Shown here one piece after another: positions 62,190 through 64,000 of a stretch of 64,000 nucleotides of DNA; within the stretch, counting starts at the first letter, position 1; every line of letters starts with the position of its first letter. This stretch comes from an uncultured Alphaproteobacteria bacterium. Lineage in GTDB: Bacteria > Pseudomonadota > Alphaproteobacteria > HIMB59. The position numbers and the translations under genes were made by a program. The stretch spans positions 124,001 to 188,000 of the forward strand of contig CACCLU010000003.1 in assembly GCA_902546975.1 (NCBI GenBank), given 5' to 3'. The notes under the pieces were generated by a model that worked only from the letters and a program-made list of their open reading frames with translations, was not told the DNA's origin and ran no database searches.

Positions 62190-62994
62190 CTTTGGTATAT
62201 CTGAATTCTCCAGATAAAATATTTAACCTTTTACCTCTAATTCTTCCAATCATTGTTAAACTTTTCTTTCTAGCTATTTCAACTGCCCAAGCAGTGAAAC
62301 CTGATCGAGATAATAGTATTGGTATTTCCATTTTGATACATTTCAATACCATTTCACTTGTCAGCCTGCCAGTAGTGTAAAAAGACATTTCTTTTGCGTC
62401 TATTTTCTTATCAAGTATCAAACCAGCAATTTTATCAACAGCATTATGTCTCCCCACATCTTCAAAATAATACAAAGGTTTATCTCCCTGACATAAGACG
62501 CAACCGTGTATTGCACCTACAGATAAATATAAACTTGGCTCAGTATTAATTTTTTTGGATAAATTCATAAGCTGTTGATGATCTATTCTTATTTTTTTAT
62601 TCAAGGAAATGGTGTTTATTTCTTCAAATAAGTCTCCAAATACAGTCCCTTGTGCACAACCAGAGGTATTTACTTTCTTCTTTAATTTTTCTTCATAATT
62701 AGTTTTACTCTTTGTTCTTACAACAACTGTCTTTAGGTCTTTATGAAACTCAATCTTTTTTACATCGTCTATATTATTAAGCATTCCCTGATTGAATAAA
62801 TAACCTATAGCTAAATATTTTGGATAATCTCCTATAGTCATTATTGTCACTATTTCTTGGTTGTTTAAGAATAGCGTGAGTGGTTTTTCTTCAATAATTG
62901 GAATTTTTGTTATTTCGCCTTTTTCATTAATTGATTTTTTTAATTTAAATAAAGTTCTGTTATTTACACTTGGTTTGATTAAAAAATCTGTCAT
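62182..62994 (-). CDS. fdhD: Formate dehydrogenase accessory sulfurtransferase FdhD
   Basis: Transfers sulfur from a desulfurase to the bis-MGD cofactor of formate dehydrogenase. The track begins at a TTG (63033); the ATG at 62994 (MTDFLIKPSVNNRT) is more likely and gives 270 aa. LTLFLNNQEIVTIMTIGDYP, then LSVGAIHGCVLCQGDKPLYYFEDVGRHNAVDK, FYTTGRLTSEMVLKC and LLSRSGFTAWAVEIARK are typical. The usual CxxC of the loop reads SGCAQGTVFGD, with one cysteine only. It is divergent from mobB with 29 bp between starts. Confidence 0.92.
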   Translation of the reverse strand: MTDFLIKPSVNNRTLFKLKKSINEKGEITKIPIIEEKPLTLFLNNQEIVTIMTIGDYPKYLAIGYLFNQGMLNNIDDVKKIEFHKDLKTVVVRTKSKTNYEEKLKKKVNTSGCAQGTVFGDLFEEINTISLNKKIRIDHQQLMNLSKKINTEPSLYLSVGAIHGCVLCQGDKPLYYFEDVGRHNAVDKIAGLILDKKIDAKEMSFYTTGRLTSEMVLKCIKMEIPILLSRSGFTAWAVEIARKKSLTMIGRIRGKRLNILSGEFRYTKDE

Positions 62995-63023
62995 TTTTTT
63001 CTTGATTGTATTATGGTGACAAG

Positions 63024-63512
63024 GTGAAAACAATAGCTGTTATTGGATGGAAAAATAGTGGCAAAACTACTTTAGTGAGTAATTTAGTAAAATTTTTTAA
63101 AGAAAATAAAATAAAAGTTGGTGTGGTAAAGCATGCTCACCATTCTTTTGACATTGATCATCCTAATACAGATAGCTATAAAATTAGAAAATCCGGAGCA
63201 TATAAAACTACACTAGTATCAGATAAAAGACTTGCATTCATAGAAGAGAAAGCTGAGTCAGATATTAATTTAGAACGTCTGGTAGAAATTAACAAAGATT
63301 GTGATTTGCTAATATTTGAAGGATTTAAGAGATTTGATGATTTGATAAAGTTAGAAGTAAGCTTACAAAAAAATAACAAAGACTACCTCTACAAATCTAT
63401 AAATAATGTTAAATATATCGTTACAGACGATAATATCGATCATCCGATTCAGACCTTTAATCACAGTCAAATAGAAAAAATTGCCTCTAAAATATATTAT
63501 GAAAACTCCTAG
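63024..63512 (+). CDS. mobB: Molybdopterin-guanine dinucleotide biosynthesis protein MobB
   Basis: A P-loop GTP-binding protein that supports MobA. The track uses a TTG (63006); the GTG at 63024 places the family N-terminus (VKTIAVIGWKNSGKTTLVSN) at the start and gives 162 aa. Walker A is GWKNSGKTT, followed by VKHAHHSFDIDHPNTDSYKI, KSGAYKTTLVSD and DLLIFEGFKRF. It overlaps the moeA start by 14 bp. Confidence 0.9.
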   Translation: MKTIAVIGWKNSGKTTLVSNLVKFFKENKIKVGVVKHAHHSFDIDHPNTDSYKIRKSGAYKTTLVSDKRLAFIEEKAESDINLERLVEINKDCDLLIFEGFKRFDDLIKLEVSLQKNNKDYLYKSINNVKYIVTDDNIDHPIQTFNHSQIEKIASKIYYENS

Positions 63513-64000
63513 GTTAATATCTTTAAAACTTGCGCAAAAAATAATTATTCGGGAAAAAAAGAATTTATTTCAAGAGTCTAAGATTAAATTAAAGGAAGCA
63601 CATAATACAGTAGCATCAAGAACAATTACTTCACCAATAAATCTACCCTCACAAAATACTGCAGGATTAGATGGTTATATTGTTTCTAATAAAAATCTCA
63701 AAAACGTGTCAATATCTAATAAGTTTCTAAATGCTGGACATCCATATAAAAGATTAAATCCCAATTTAGCCTATAAAATAAATACAGGAGGTATTGTTCC
63801 AAAAAACTTTAAAAATTTTATTTCATTAGAAAACGCAAAAGTTGAGGGAAAAAATCTACTAGTCCAATATTCAAAAATATCTAATAAAGATATAAAAAAA
63901 AAAGGTGAGGATTTAAAAAAAAATAAAATATTGATAAAAAAAAATGAAAAAATTGATTTCATAAAAATTGCATTACTTTCATCAGTAGGTATAACAAATT
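63499..64000 (+). CDS. moeA: Molybdopterin molybdotransferase MoeA, 5' part (runs off the right edge)
   Basis: Missing from the track because it is open at the edge. The ATG at 63499 lies inside the mobB end (TATGAAAACTCC) and gives 167 residues to the window end. The sequence INLPSQNTAGLDGYIVSNKN is the MoeA domain I/II start (usual xLPxFDNSAMDGYA), and DIKKKGEDLKKNKILIKKN is the usual GEDIxxGExLL block followed by SSVGI. MoeA inserts molybdate into adenylated molybdopterin. With mobA, mobB and fdhD it forms a molybdenum cofactor group. Confidence 0.9.
   Translation, partial: MKTPRLISLKLAQKIIIREKKNLFQESKIKLKEAHNTVASRTITSPINLPSQNTAGLDGYIVSNKNLKNVSISNKFLNAGHPYKRLNPNLAYKINTGGIVPKNFKNFISLENAKVEGKNLLVQYSKISNKDIKKKGEDLKKNKILIKKNEKIDFIKIALLSSVGITN

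Overview
The window is about 64 kb of very AT-rich, gene-dense DNA from an alphaproteobacterium. The gene families and their order are alphaproteobacterial: rodZ-like-ispG-hisS-prfA-prmC-DUF4167, carA/carB facing yqeY-dnaG-rpoD, mraZ-rsmH-ftsL-ftsI-murE-murF-mraY-murD-ftsW, HDAC-xseB-dxs, DUF1178, and an Alph_Pro_TM gene next to a TauE/SafE exporter. The low GC, A/T-ending codons, near absence of non-coding DNA and constant gene overlap suggest a streamlined free-living (probably marine, SAR11- or HIMB59-like) lineage. The exact clade cannot be fixed from this window. UGA, UAA and UAG are all used as stops.

Layout. 1-3.9 kb: the 5' part of secA, an NDUFAF5-like methyltransferase, an orphan gene, a nitrilase-family amidase, DUF1178 and ubiG. 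4-10.6 kb: lysC, then rodZ-like-ispG-hisS-prfA-prmC-DUF4167, mostly overlapping. 10.6-19 kb: M23 peptidase, Gate-domain protein plus DUF1045, DsbA-like protein, murJ, tRNA-Val, a PagL-like protein, and a MotA-type/OmpA-type pair. 19-27.5 kb (mostly minus strand): peptidyl-prolyl isomerase, sufE, then trxB, 2OG oxygenase, ELM1, greA, carB and carA, with a small rpmJ missed by the ORF track. 27.6-31.8 kb: yqeY-dnaG-rpoD and a CAU tRNA. 31.8-41.4 kb: mlaC/mlaA, uvrD-type helicase and M24 peptidase, then ligA, recN, bamD on the minus strand. 41.4-53 kb: amidase, RNase P RNA, a MraZ operator and the dcw cluster as far as ftsW, then a glutamine amidotransferase, an HDAC-family hydrolase, xseB and dxs. 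55-64 kb: aroC, fabI, pdxH, a minus-strand run of SafE, Alph_Pro_TM, USP, DUF2256, pyrE and a nucleotidyltransferase, a RibD_C/DHFR-like gene, and a molybdenum cofactor group (mobA, fdhD, mobB, partial moeA).

The genes are mostly core: protein export and maturation, translation and termination, transcription and primase, pyrimidine and arginine precursor supply, isoprenoids, shikimate, fatty acids, PLP, cell-wall synthesis and outer-membrane maintenance. I saw no insertion sequence, prophage, integrase, CRISPR array, toxin-antitoxin pair or defence system.

The main second-look items are: (a) a DUF2256 zinc protein with no ATG, in the same frame as the USP gene and separated from it by one TAG; (b) a DnaG primase whose zinc ribbon has lost most of its ligands; (c) a tRNA-Val with C33 in place of U33; (d) 10-bp phased TCCCA repeats before mraZ; (e) bamD and an amidase starting 2 bp apart on opposite strands; and (f) two uncharacterised pairs, Gate + DUF1045 and ELM1 + 2OG oxygenase. 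Nothing here amounts to a clearly new multi-gene system.
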